Of a stretch of DNA of 50,167 bases, positions 10,725-20,079 are shown in pieces. The stretch's first letter is position 1, and each line of letters opens with the position of its first letter. Both the position numbers and the translations under genes were made by a program. Under the pieces are notes generated by a model. The model searched no databases. It was not told the origin of the DNA and saw only the letters and a list, made by a program, of their open reading frames with translations. Origin of the DNA: Aromatoleum toluvorans (lineage in GTDB: Bacteria; Pseudomonadota; Gammaproteobacteria; Burkholderiales; Rhodocyclaceae); assembly GCF_012910905.1 (NCBI RefSeq), contig NZ_WTVN01000034.1, forward strand, positions 1 to 50,167, read 5' to 3'.

Positions 10725-10743
10725 ACTGAACGATCAATCAGTT
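10724..10743. promoter_or_regulatory. TetR-type operator-like palindrome O3
   Basis: AACTGAACGATCAATCAGTT; with flanking bases its arms GCAACTGA (10722-10729) and TCAGTTGC (10738-10745) are perfect. The minus-strand form matches O6 at 15 of 20 positions. It lies well upstream of the badH promoter, where it could allow looping between two bound dimers, or serve an unseen plus-strand promoter. Confidence 0.5.
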
Positions 10744-10765
10744 GCGTGAAGCGGGTAAGGAGGAC

Positions 10766-10815
10766 GGCTGGCGTAGGGCGGATGAGCCGCAGGCGTTATC
10801 CGCCCTACGCCAGCC
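10766..10815. repeat. GTAGGGCGG-family REP palindrome, single unit (R1)
   Basis: GGCTGGCGTAGGGCGGAT (10766-10783) and its perfect reverse complement (10798-10815) enclose a 14-base loop. It lies 32 bases after the ligase stop codon. It belongs to the same family as the composite elements at 26785, 27701, 33864, 42403 and 43824. Confidence 0.8.
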
Positions 10816-10846
10816 GCCACCATCGGGCTGGGTCGTGACACGCCCC

Positions 10847-12421
10847 CTACAGCCGCCCCGCCTTGAGCAGCTCGCGCAGGCGGAACTTCTGGATCTTGCC
10901 GGTCGCGGTGCGCGGCAGCTCGTCGACGAAGCGCACCGTGCGCGGGCATTTGTAGATCGAGAGGTTCGCCATCAGGGTGTCCTGCACCTGCGTGGACAGG
11001 CGCGAGTGGCTCGCCGCCGGATCCTTCGCCACGGCGACGAGCACGAGGCGCGTGAGGCCGTCCTCCTGCGGCACGCCGACGACGACCGCCTCGGCGATGC
11101 CTTGTGCGCTCATCGCGCAGGACTCGATCTCGGACGGGCTCACCCACTGGCCGGAGATCTTCAGCATGTCGTCGGCGCGGCCGTTGTGATACCAGTAGCC
11201 GTCGGCATCGAAGCTGAACATGTCGCCGGGGAAGTACCAGCCGTCGCGCAGGGACTTCGCCGTCTGTTCGGGCAGCTTCCAGTAGCCGCTGAACTGCGAC
11301 GGCGTGCGGATCGCGATCTGCCCGGGGACGCCGGCTTCGGTGATGTCCGCGCCGCTGTCGTCGACCAGGCGCACCTCGGCCCACGGCACCGGCTTGCCGC
11401 AGGAGCCGGGGCGCTGGGCGTGGCCTTCATTGACGAGGAAGAGGAAGATCGTCTCGGAGGCGCCGATGCCGTCGATGATGGGCTTGCCGGTCGCCTCCAG
11501 CCAGGACTGGTACAGCGTCTCGGGCAGCTTCTCGCCGGCCGACAGGAAGTGGCGCACGTTGCGGAAGCCTTCGCTCGCGTCCGCCCCTTCGCGCAGCAGG
11601 TTGCGGTACATCACCGGCGTGCTGAAGAACAGCGTCGGCCGGTAGCGCTCGACCACATCGACGATGCGCGCCGGGTCCGGCCAGCCGGGGGCGACGATGA
11701 CCGTCGCGCCACAGCGCAGCCCGCCCATCAGCGAATGGCCCAGCGCCCAACCGAAGAACATCTTCGAGGTCGCGAAGATGCGGTCGCCCGGGCGCACGCC
11801 GAAGTAGTCGGTCTCCATGCGGTCGGCGATCAGCACGCAGGCGTGCGTGTGCATCACCGCCTTCGGCCGCCCCGTCGTGCCCGAGGAATACACCCAGAAG
11901 GCGACGTCGTCGGGCGCGGCCGGGGTCGATGCCAGGGTGTCGGGCTGCCCGGCGAGGAAGTCTTCGAGCGGCACCCCGCCCGCCCGCGGTGCGGTGCCGC
12001 GCACGACGAGCTGCGGCGGGTCGGCGAGCTCGGCGGCGATCTCCTGGTAGAGGTGGGCGAATTCCGCGTCCACGAACAGCAGGCGGCAGGCGCTGTCCTC
12101 GATCACGTAGCGCACGTCGCGCGGCGCGAGCCGCACGTTGAGCGCCACCGCGACGGCGCCGATGCGCATCGCGCCGAGGTAGCCGGCGGCCATCTCGGGC
12201 GAATCGTCCATCAGGAACAGCACGCGCTCGCCGCGCCCGACGCCGTGCGCCTTCATCGCGTTGCCGCAGCGATTGACCAGCGCGTCGAGCTCGCCGTAGG
12301 TGACCGAACGGCCGCCGCCGACGATCGCCGGCTGCTCGGCGAGGCCCTGCGCGAGCGGGCGGCCGATGATCTCGTCGGCGGCGTTCATCGCGCCGTGGTA
12401 CGGAGTGTGGTCGAAACTCAT
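10847..12421 (-). CDS. Acyl-CoA ligase of the benzoate-CoA ligase family; candidate alicyclic acid-CoA ligase (AliA role)
   Basis: A 524-residue AMP-forming ligase. The P-loop reads VYSSGTTGRPKAVMH, the adenylate motif GIGASETIFLF, and the C-terminal catalytic lysine lies in PRTATGKIQKF. It belongs to the benzoate/4-hydroxybenzoate-CoA ligase family but is distinct from the BclA protein at 33963. It follows the TRAP substrate-binding gene by 11 bases, so it most likely activates the acid imported by that transporter. With the acyl-CoA dehydrogenase and BadH-like genes nearby, cyclohexanecarboxylate or a related acid is the best guess. A benzoate or aminobenzoate ligase remains possible. Confidence 0.78.
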   Translation of the reverse strand: MSFDHTPYHGAMNAADEIIGRPLAQGLAEQPAIVGGGRSVTYGELDALVNRCGNAMKAHGVGRGERVLFLMDDSPEMAAGYLGAMRIGAVAVALNVRLAPRDVRYVIEDSACRLLFVDAEFAHLYQEIAAELADPPQLVVRGTAPRAGGVPLEDFLAGQPDTLASTPAAPDDVAFWVYSSGTTGRPKAVMHTHACVLIADRMETDYFGVRPGDRIFATSKMFFGWALGHSLMGGLRCGATVIVAPGWPDPARIVDVVERYRPTLFFSTPVMYRNLLREGADASEGFRNVRHFLSAGEKLPETLYQSWLEATGKPIIDGIGASETIFLFLVNEGHAQRPGSCGKPVPWAEVRLVDDSGADITEAGVPGQIAIRTPSQFSGYWKLPEQTAKSLRDGWYFPGDMFSFDADGYWYHNGRADDMLKISGQWVSPSEIESCAMSAQGIAEAVVVGVPQEDGLTRLVLVAVAKDPAASHSRLSTQVQDTLMANLSIYKCPRTVRFVDELPRTATGKIQKFRLRELLKAGRL

Positions 12422-12432
12422 GGCGGCTCCGC

Positions 12433-13464
12433 TCAGTTGGCGAGCAGCGCGCGGGCTTCGGCGAGCAGCTTCTGCCCGTCGTAGCCCTTGGCGCTGACTT
12501 CCTTGACCCAGTCGGCCGCGACCGACTCGGACGCCTTCTGCCACTTGCCCACTTCGGCCGCGGGCACGGTGTAGAACGTGTTCTTGCGGTCGATGCCCGC
12601 CTGCCGTCCGGTCAGGGTCGCCTCGTTCCACACCTTGCCCGCCCACGCCGACACCTCCTGGCCGCTGTTGGCGTCGATGACTTTCTTGAGGTCGGGCGGC
12701 AGGCTGTCGTATTTCGCCGGGTTCATCGCCAGCACGAAAGTCGAGGTCGACATCAGCGGCATCGCGGGATCGGTTTCGCTGTGGTATTTCACGATCTCCT
12801 GCGCCTTGATCGTCGGCACGACTTCCCACGGCATCATCGCGCCGTCGATCACTCCCTTGGCGAGGCTGTCGGAGACCATCGTCATCGGCATCGGCACCGG
12901 CGTGGCGCCGAGGGCGGAAAGCATGCGGGTCGCCATGCGCGTCGGAGCGCGCAGCTTCATGCCGCCGAGGTCGGCCATGGTCTTCACCTGCTTGTCCGTC
13001 GTGTGCAGCGTCATGCCGGGGATGACGTGGAACACCAGCGGGCGCACGCCCTTGTATTCCGCCGCGGCGTTCTTCGTCGCGTAGATCCACAGCGCGCGGC
13101 TCGACTTCTCGCCGGAAGTGCCCATGAAAGGCAGCTCGAAAGCTTCCGAGACGAGGAAGCGGCCGGCCTGGTAGCCGGGCACCGTCCACACGATGTCGGC
13201 GACGCCATCCTTGGCCTGGTCGAAGAGCTGCGCCGGCGTGCCGCCCATCTGCATCGCCGGGTAGATCTGGCACTTCAGGCGCCCGGCCGACTCGGCAGCG
13301 ACCTTCGCGCACCACGGTTCGATGAATTTCACCTGTGCGTTCGAGTTCGGCGGCAGGAAGTGGTGCACGCGCAGCGTCACGACCTTGTCCGACTGGGCCT
13401 GGGCGGCAGCGGCCACGAGCAGCATCGCCGTCAGCAGCGGCTTGAGCAGTGTTCGGGTTTTCAT
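12433..13464 (-). CDS. dctP: TRAP transporter substrate-binding protein (DctP family)
   Basis: A 343-residue protein with a cleavable signal peptide ending near AAAAQAQS and a DctP fold (LRVHHFLPPNS, MATRMLSALGATPVPMPM). The usual ligand-binding Arg is likely within KLRAPTRM. AGAGGAGACGCG precedes the ATG. It is the third gene of a Q-M-P-ligase operon; the order suggests it captures an organic acid in the periplasm and feeds it to the ligase downstream. Substrate inferred from context only. Confidence 0.9.
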   Translation of the reverse strand: MKTRTLLKPLLTAMLLVAAAAQAQSDKVVTLRVHHFLPPNSNAQVKFIEPWCAKVAAESAGRLKCQIYPAMQMGGTPAQLFDQAKDGVADIVWTVPGYQAGRFLVSEAFELPFMGTSGEKSSRALWIYATKNAAAEYKGVRPLVFHVIPGMTLHTTDKQVKTMADLGGMKLRAPTRMATRMLSALGATPVPMPMTMVSDSLAKGVIDGAMMPWEVVPTIKAQEIVKYHSETDPAMPLMSTSTFVLAMNPAKYDSLPPDLKKVIDANSGQEVSAWAGKVWNEATLTGRQAGIDRKNTFYTVPAAEVGKWQKASESVAADWVKEVSAKGYDGQKLLAEARALLAN

Positions 13465-13503
13465 CGCGTCTCCTCTTTGGAATGGATGGCCGGCCCCGGC
13501 TTG

Positions 13504-14835
13504 TCAGCCGCCGAAGGTCCGGACCAGGTACAGCGAGATGGCGGGGAAGAACAGCAGCAGCGTGATGCGCATCATGTCGGAGGCGAGGAAGGGCATGACT
13601 CCGCGGAAAGTGTCGGTGAGCGGCACGTCCTTCGCGGCCTTGTTGATGATGTAGATGTTCATGCCGACCGGCGGATGCACGAGGCCGATCTCGACCACCA
13701 TCAGCACCAGAATGCCGAACCAGATCGACTTCTCCTCGGGCGCCAGCCCCCAGAACTCCAGCCCCATGATCACCGGGTAGAAGATGGGGATGGTCAGCAG
13801 GATCATGGCCATCGCGTCCATGACGCAGCCGAGGAAGACGTAGATCAGCAGGATCGCGGTGAGCACCAGCAACGGCGGCAGGCCGCTGTCCCGAACCCAG
13901 TTCGCGAGCTCGACCGGCATCTGCGTGAGCGCGAGCCCGGTGTTGAGCATGTCGGCGCCGAGCAGCACGAGGAAGATCATCGCCGTGGCCTCGGCCGCGC
14001 CGAGCACGCTTTCGCGGACGCCCTCGGCGCGCATGCCGCCAGTGACTACCGCGAGGATGCCGCAGGCCGCGGCGCCGATCGATGCCGCCTCGGTGGGGTT
14101 GGCCCAGCCGCCGTAGATGCCGACGATGACGACGAGGAAGATCAGCGCCACCGGCGTGACGTTGGCGATCGAGCGCAGCTTCTCCGCCAGCGGCACATGC
14201 GGGCCCGCCGGGCCGGCTTCGGGCTTGAGCGTGACGATGATGCGGATCACCAGCATGTAGCCGAGCATCGCGATCAGGCCCGGCAGCACCGCCGCCATGA
14301 AGAGCTTGCCGATCGACTCCTGCGTGAGCACCGCGTAGATCACCAGCGGCACCGAGGGCGGGATCAGGATGCCGAGCGTGCCACCCGCCGCCAGCGCCCC
14401 GGTCGACAGAGCGCCGGAGTAGTTGTAGCGCTTCAATTCCGGCAGCGCGACCTGTCCCATCGTCGCCGCCGTCGCAAGCGAGGAGCCGCAGATCGCGCCG
14501 AAGCCCGCGCAGGCGCCGGTGGAGGCGATCGCGACGCCGCCGCGCCAGTGCCCGACGAGCGAGCTCACGCAGCGGAACAGCGCGCGCGACAGGCCGCCGT
14601 GGGTCGCGAACTGGCCCATCAGCAGGAACATCGGGATGACGGCCAGATCGTAGTTGGAGAGCCGCGCGTAGGCGAGGTTCTTCAGCATGTTGAGGAAGGG
14701 GGGGAGCTCGCCGCCCATCATCGTCAGGTAGCCGCCTGCGCCGACGACGAACATGGTGATGCCGATATGCACGCGCAGCACCAGCATCGCCAGCAGGATC
14801 GCGAACATCGTCGCGCCGATCGCAATGCCGCTCAT
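13504..14835 (-). CDS. dctM: TRAP transporter large permease (DctM family)
   Basis: A 443-residue membrane protein with roughly a dozen hydrophobic segments spread over the chain and typical DctM motifs (LPELKRYNYSGALSTGALAA, then GTLGILIPPSVPLVIYA). Its ATG overlaps the dctQ stop by four bases (ATGA), showing translational coupling. It carries the sodium-coupled substrate pathway in the inner membrane. Confidence 0.92.
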   Translation of the reverse strand: MSGIAIGATMFAILLAMLVLRVHIGITMFVVGAGGYLTMMGGELPPFLNMLKNLAYARLSNYDLAVIPMFLLMGQFATHGGLSRALFRCVSSLVGHWRGGVAIASTGACAGFGAICGSSLATAATMGQVALPELKRYNYSGALSTGALAAGGTLGILIPPSVPLVIYAVLTQESIGKLFMAAVLPGLIAMLGYMLVIRIIVTLKPEAGPAGPHVPLAEKLRSIANVTPVALIFLVVIVGIYGGWANPTEAASIGAAACGILAVVTGGMRAEGVRESVLGAAEATAMIFLVLLGADMLNTGLALTQMPVELANWVRDSGLPPLLVLTAILLIYVFLGCVMDAMAMILLTIPIFYPVIMGLEFWGLAPEEKSIWFGILVLMVVEIGLVHPPVGMNIYIINKAAKDVPLTDTFRGVMPFLASDMMRITLLLFFPAISLYLVRTFGG

Positions 14836-15482
14836 TTCGCACCTCCGAGCACGACGCCGAAGCGGCGCCCCGCGATGTAAAGACTGGTCGCCGTGAACAA
14901 CAGGAAACCCGGCACGATCAAGGCGATCGCCACCCAGCCCGGCCAGCCGAGCATCACCGATGCCTCGCCCGAGTCGTAGGACGACACCGCCGCCGCGCCG
15001 GTGCGCCACGCAACCAGCAGCGCGACCGCCCCCATCAGCAGCGCCGCGACGCCGTCGAGCAGCGCGCGCACGCGCAGCGGCAGCCAGTGCGTGAAGAAGT
15101 CCACGCGCACGTGGCCGTCGACCATCTGGCAGTAGGAGAAGAAAGTCGCGGACGCGACCGCCGCGCCCATCTGCAGGACCTCGAAATCGCCCGGCACCGG
15201 CAGCGCGAACAGCTTGCGCCCGACGATCGAGACCAGCGACATGCCGATCATGAGCATGAACACCGTCCCGCCCATCAGCGCCGACACCCGGCTCGCCGCG
15301 TACAGGCGCCGGCCCCACGGCCCGTGCGGCAGGGCCTCGGGGTGCGCGACGTGTTCGATCGAACCGGGTTCGAGTTGGACGCCGGCGTCCTCCTCCCCGT
15401 CTCCGCTCCCGGTGCCACAGACCTTCGCCGGCCGCAGGCCCGCGGCGGCGGCCGCGTCCAGGCTCACTACGCTTGCATGCAT
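14832..15482 (-). CDS. dctQ: TRAP transporter small permease (DctQ family)
   Basis: A 216-residue protein with four membrane segments (about residues 68-88, 103-118, 140-160 and 180-205). An unusually long, hydrophilic N-terminal extension of about 55 residues precedes them. GGAGGAGACGGAAC precedes the ATG at 15482. An internal start cannot be excluded given the extension. First gene of the TRAP/ligase operon, with a TetR-type palindrome immediately upstream. Confidence 0.85.
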   Translation of the reverse strand: MHASVVSLDAAAAAGLRPAKVCGTGSGDGEEDAGVQLEPGSIEHVAHPEALPHGPWGRRLYAASRVSALMGGTVFMLMIGMSLVSIVGRKLFALPVPGDFEVLQMGAAVASATFFSYCQMVDGHVRVDFFTHWLPLRVRALLDGVAALLMGAVALLVAWRTGAAAVSSYDSGEASVMLGWPGWVAIALIVPGFLLFTATSLYIAGRRFGVVLGGAK

Positions 15483-15506
15483 GTTCCGTCTCCTCCTCGC
15501 TCCGTT

Positions 15507-15526
15507 CTATAGATGAACGTTCATTC
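15507..15526. promoter_or_regulatory. TetR-type operator O4 before the TRAP/ligase operon
   Basis: CTATAGATGAACGTTCATTC; the right half-site is a perfect GAATGAACG form and the core ATGAACGTTCAT (15513-15524) is a perfect palindrome. A TATAGA on the minus strand (15505-15510) could be the -10 box. It lies 25-44 bases before the dctQ ATG. Confidence 0.6.
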
Positions 15527-15596
15527 AGTAGACATGCGGAGAAAATGATGGGCGCGACAGGCGCCGCAAGACGCCTGCCGCGAACCCTGCCCAGGC

Positions 15597-16775
<1,179 letters not shown>

Positions 16776-16902
16776 TTTCGCGTCTCCTCTCGGGGCGGTA
16801 CGCCGGCGGCGCCCACCCTCCTCCTTTGGATATCGTCCTGTGCGGCGCCCGCTCGGGCAGGTCTGTGCCGCTTGTTTCTATCGGCCCATCGGCCACCGAC
16901 GA

Positions 16903-16963
16903 CCGTTCGGGCTGAGCCTGTCGAAGCCCTGCCAATGCCCTTCGACAGGCTCAGGGCGAACGG
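16903..16963. repeat. REP-like palindrome (CTGTCGAAG family), copy 2
   Basis: Two 24-base arms (16903-16926 and 16940-16963) are complementary apart from two mismatches, with a 13-base loop. It shares GAGCCTGTCGAAG/CTTCGACAGGCTC with 8521-8580. It lies 52 bases after the SDR stop codon and may terminate that transcript. Confidence 0.75.
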
Positions 16964-17014
16964 GGTAATGCATTCACATACAGGATCGATGATTTTTCTT
17001 CGACCCTATCCGCC

Positions 17015-17806
17015 TCACATCACTTCACCGCCCGACACCGACACCGCCTGCCCCGTGATCGCCTCGGAGCCCGGCAGGCACAGCCACAGCACCGCGTTGG
17101 CAACCTCTTCCGGGCGCACGAGGCGGCCCTGCGGGTTGTGCTTCGCCAGTTCGGCGAGCGCCTCGGCCTCGCTGCGGCCGGTCTTCTCGCGGATGTTGGC
17201 GACCGCGTCGCGCACGATGTCGGTGTCGGTGTAGCCGGGACACACGGCGTTCACGGTGACGTGCTTGTGCGCCAGTTCCAGCGCCAGCGCGCGCGTCATT
17301 CCGATGACGCCATGCTTGGCGGCGCAGTAGGCCGAGACGTAGGGATAGCCCTTCTCGCCCGCGGTGCTGGCGACGTTGATGATGCGGCCCCAGCCGGCGG
17401 CGAGCATGCCGGGCAGCGCGGCGCGGGTGGCGAGGTAGGTGCCGGTGAGATTCACGTCCAGCATCTGCTGCCACAGCGCCGGGTCGGTACGCAGGAAGGG
17501 GGCGCTGCCGGCCTGGCCGGCGTTGTTCACCAGCACCGCGACCGGGCCGAGCGTGCGCGCAGCGGCGGCAAAAGCCGCCTCGACCGAATCCGCTTTCGCG
17601 ACATCGACCGCCTCGCAATGCACTTCGCAGCCGGTGCTGCGCAGCGCGGCAGCGCGCTCTTCGAGCTGCGCGCGGGTGCGGCCCATCAGCGTCAGGCGCG
17701 CACCTTGCGCGGCGGCGGCCGCGGCGATCGCGGCGCCGATGCCGCGGCCGCCGCCGGTGATCACCACGTGTTTGCCTGCGAGTGCGCGATCCAGATCTGC
17801 CGCCAT
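17015..17806 (-). CDS. SDR-family oxidoreductase, probable 3-hydroxyacyl-CoA dehydrogenase
   Basis: A 263-residue short-chain dehydrogenase with TGGGRGIG (residues 17-24), NNAG, and catalytic Ser (NVAST) and YCAAK. The C-terminal part (CPGYTDTDIVRDAV, HNPQGRLVRPEEVANAVLWL) resembles, from memory, SDRs in 2-aminobenzoyl-CoA and salicylyl-CoA clusters. The ATG at 17806 is chosen because GGAGG lies five bases upstream. It is probably monocistronic, with its own TTGACT promoter and TetR-type operator. Likely role: oxidation of a hydroxy intermediate in the alicyclic route. Exact substrate unknown. Confidence 0.75.
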   Translation of the reverse strand: MAADLDRALAGKHVVITGGGRGIGAAIAAAAAAQGARLTLMGRTRAQLEERAAALRSTGCEVHCEAVDVAKADSVEAAFAAAARTLGPVAVLVNNAGQAGSAPFLRTDPALWQQMLDVNLTGTYLATRAALPGMLAAGWGRIINVASTAGEKGYPYVSAYCAAKHGVIGMTRALALELAHKHVTVNAVCPGYTDTDIVRDAVANIREKTGRSEAEALAELAKHNPQGRLVRPEEVANAVLWLCLPGSEAITGQAVSVSGGEVM

Positions 17807-17883
17807 CACATCCTCCGCTTTCGCTTGTCCATCCCGGCCGAGACCGCCGCGCACCGGGATCCGGATACGCCCTGCAATTCGGT

Positions 17884-17918
17884 GAATGAATAGTCGTTCA
17901 TTTTACTCGTGCAGTCAA
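17884..17918 (-). promoter_or_regulatory. SDR promoter with TetR-type operator O5
   Basis: GAATGAATAGTCGTTCATTT (17884-17903) overlaps a minus-strand promoter: -35 TTGACT at 17913-17918, 17 bases, -10 GACTAT at 17890-17895. The geometry is identical to the badH promoter at 10491-10525. The operator centre is about 88 bases before the SDR start. Confidence 0.68.
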
Positions 17919-17981
17919 CGGGAATCTTTTCTTGCGACGTTTTCCCGTTGTGGGGCGCCGGATCGCCCCCTCGTCGGCAGC

Positions 17982-19316
17982 TTACGCCGCCCGTTGCGGC
18001 GCGCCAGACCCAGGGCCGGCCAGGGTTGCCGCGTGCGCCTGGAAGCGCCGGAGCTCCTCGCGCGGCACGAGCGAGCCGCCCGTCAACCAGATCACCTGCG
18101 TCGCGGCGCGCAGGTCGAGCCCATGCTCGCGCACGTAGGCCCGGCCTTCGGCCGAATCGCGCAGCCAGCCCGGCCCGGCGACCCCGGCCGCCGCGGAGGG
18201 CTCGACTTCCACGCCCAGCGATGTCTTGAGCGCGAGCAGGTGAAGGTAGAGCTGGTCGTCGGGGACGGTGAACACGCCGGCGAGTTGCGACGCCATCAGG
18301 GGGCTGACCAGATGGGAAGCCTGGCCCACGGCGAGGCCATCGGCATCGGTGCGGTTGTCGAGGCCGATGTCGTAGACGGAGACGGGGGCGTCGCCCCCCG
18401 AAGCGAGCTGCACCAGCATGCACGGCGCGGCGACGGGCTCGGCGAAGAAGCAATGCACATGATCGCCGAACAGCGCCTTGAGACCGTAGGTGATGCCGCC
18501 GGGTGCGCCGCCGACGCCGCAGGGGATGTAGACGAAAAGCGGATGCACGGCGTCCACGACGCGGCCGGCTGCGGCAAGCTGGCGGGCCAGATGACGTGCC
18601 GCGGCGGCGTAGCCGAAAAAGAGCAGCGCGGAGGATTCGTCATCGACGAAATGGCTGCGCGACGAAGCCTTCGCCTCTTCCCGTCCCGCCGCCACGGCTG
18701 CGGCGTAGTCGCCGACGTGTTCCACGACGCGCACGCCGCGTTGGCGCAGGCGGTCCTTCTTCCACGCCTTGGCATCCGCGGACATATGCACCACCGCGTC
18801 GAAGCCGAGCGCCGCCGCCATCACCCCGATGCTCAGGCCGAGGTTGCCGGTGCTGCCGACCGACACCGTGTAGCGCGAGAACAGCGCGCGTGCCGCCGCG
18901 GTCGCGAGAATGCGGGGATCGGCGCCGGCGGCGAGGAGGCCATGTTCGGTCGCGACGGCCTCGGCGAAGGCGAGCACTTCGTGAAAGCCGCCGCGCGCCT
19001 TGATGGAGCCGGCGACCGGCAACTCGTCGTCGCGCTTGACGAACCACGCGCCCCCGGCGCCATCGTCGCCGGCCAACGCCTCGCGCAGCGCAGCGGCGGG
19101 CGTCAGTTGCGATTCGACGTGCCCGTTGCTCGATGCGAGTTCCGGAAACAGCGTCGCCATGAGCGGTTCAAAGCGCGCAAGACGCGCCTCCGCCGCCGCG
19201 ATCAGCTCCGTCGACGGGGCGGAGGCCGGCAGGGCCTGCCCCAGCCGAGGGTTCAGCCACAGCAGCGGTTGGCGGGATTGAAGCTGCGCCAATAGCGCCG
19301 GAGAGAGAGCAGTCAT
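17982..19316 (-). CDS. dsdA: D-serine ammonia-lyase (D-serine dehydratase)
   Basis: A 444-residue PLP enzyme, normal DsdA length. The PLP-binding Lys lies in GSIKARGGFHEVL, the glycine-rich phosphate loop is VGSTGNLGLSIG, and IPCGVGGAPGGITYGLK is typical of DsdA. It turns D-serine into pyruvate and ammonia. The start at 19316 has GAGG nine bases upstream; longer N-terminal extensions lack a binding site. It has no obvious link to aromatic metabolism, and no DsdC or DsdX gene lies next to it. Confidence 0.88.
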   Translation of the reverse strand: MTALSPALLAQLQSRQPLLWLNPRLGQALPASAPSTELIAAAEARLARFEPLMATLFPELASSNGHVESQLTPAAALREALAGDDGAGGAWFVKRDDELPVAGSIKARGGFHEVLAFAEAVATEHGLLAAGADPRILATAAARALFSRYTVSVGSTGNLGLSIGVMAAALGFDAVVHMSADAKAWKKDRLRQRGVRVVEHVGDYAAAVAAGREEAKASSRSHFVDDESSALLFFGYAAAARHLARQLAAAGRVVDAVHPLFVYIPCGVGGAPGGITYGLKALFGDHVHCFFAEPVAAPCMLVQLASGGDAPVSVYDIGLDNRTDADGLAVGQASHLVSPLMASQLAGVFTVPDDQLYLHLLALKTSLGVEVEPSAAAGVAGPGWLRDSAEGRAYVREHGLDLRAATQVIWLTGGSLVPREELRRFQAHAATLAGPGSGAPQRAA

Positions 19317-19463
19317 GTTGCCGATCCTCGCAGGGGATTCCCGAATGGACGGCAATCTTAAGCCTGCTTGGCAAGCCGGCAAATTGCTGAAATCAGTCTC
19401 CGTTCGCCCCGGGATTGTCGAAGGGGGCATTTTCTCAGAGGCGGGAGGCGGATCCCGCGGCGC

Positions 19464-19507
19464 CCGCCCCTTGCCGACGCCGCAGGTCCCGCGCCCGCAA
19501 GGGGCGG
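19464..19507 (-). terminator. Hairpin after the bzd/GNAT operon
   Basis: CCGCCCCTTGC (19464-19474) and GCAAGGGGCGG (19497-19507) form a perfect 11-bp stem with a 22-base loop, 18 bases beyond the GNAT stop. There is no T-tract, so the terminator function is inferred from position. Confidence 0.5.
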
Positions 19508-19524
19508 CACTGCTACGCGAGCCC

Positions 19525-19977
19525 TCAGGCGATCGCGTATTCCAGGTTGACCCGCTTGGACGGGGCGAAGCGCTGGCGCGAGAAGAATCTTGCCAGCGCG
19601 AAGTCGTCCCAGTTCACCGAGGTGTACACCTTCTTCACGCCCGCCACCTTCATGTTCGTCATGAACTGGTCGAGCAGTTCGCTGCCGACGCCGTGGCCCT
19701 GCAGCTCGGGGTCGACGCCGATCGTGTCGATGGTCGCCGAGGTCTCGGGAATGCCGAACTCGCCGAAATAGATGTCGCCCATGACGAAACCGGCGACGTG
19801 GCCGTCGATCTCGCACACCAGCGACACGTTGATGTTGTGCTTCGGGTTGAGGATCGCCTCGATCTTGCGCGCGTAGTACTCGCGCCGGTTCTGCTTCGAG
19901 GCCACCTGGTCGATGCGGACGATCGCATCCAGGTCGTCCTTCCTGAGCACCCGCATTACCCGCTTCTGGTTCGCCAT
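19525..19977 (-). CDS. GNAT-family N-acetyltransferase linked to benzoyl-CoA reductase genes
   Basis: A 150-residue GNAT protein; the acetyl-CoA pyrophosphate loop reads GVDPELQGHGVGSELL (Q/RxxGxG/A motif). CGAGGAGGAAGACGC precedes the ATG at 19977. It lies 102 bases after bzdQ on the same strand. R. palustris carries GNAT genes tied to benzoate metabolism (BadL, acting on aminobenzoates; KatA/Pat, acting on the catalytic lysine of aryl-CoA ligases). It could have either job, or acetylate a BCR-related protein. Function not resolved. Confidence 0.75.
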   Translation of the reverse strand: MANQKRVMRVLRKDDLDAIVRIDQVASKQNRREYYARKIEAILNPKHNINVSLVCEIDGHVAGFVMGDIYFGEFGIPETSATIDTIGVDPELQGHGVGSELLDQFMTNMKVAGVKKVYTSVNWDDFALARFFSRQRFAPSKRVNLEYAIA

Positions 19978-20079
19978 GCGTCTTCCTCCTCGAATGGGCG
20001 CGCCCGGGCCCGGGCGCGCGTCAATGCTTGTCATCATGGACGGCGTTTTCCGCTCCGCGCCGGTGGACCAGCCCGTCGC

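Larger units (their letters stand above)
10387..10846. other. Regulatory gap between ligase and badH-like genes
   Basis: 460 bases holding, from right to left on the transcribed minus strand, a REP palindrome (10766-10815), an operator-like palindrome (10724-10743), a perfect hairpin (10695-10724) and the badH promoter/operator (10491-10525). I see no gene in it. Confidence 0.7.

Noticed and set aside
10847-12421. Assigning the ligase as benzoate-CoA or 2-aminobenzoate-CoA ligase
   Set aside because: The family does not separate these substrates by eye. Context favours an alicyclic acid, so only a general call was made.
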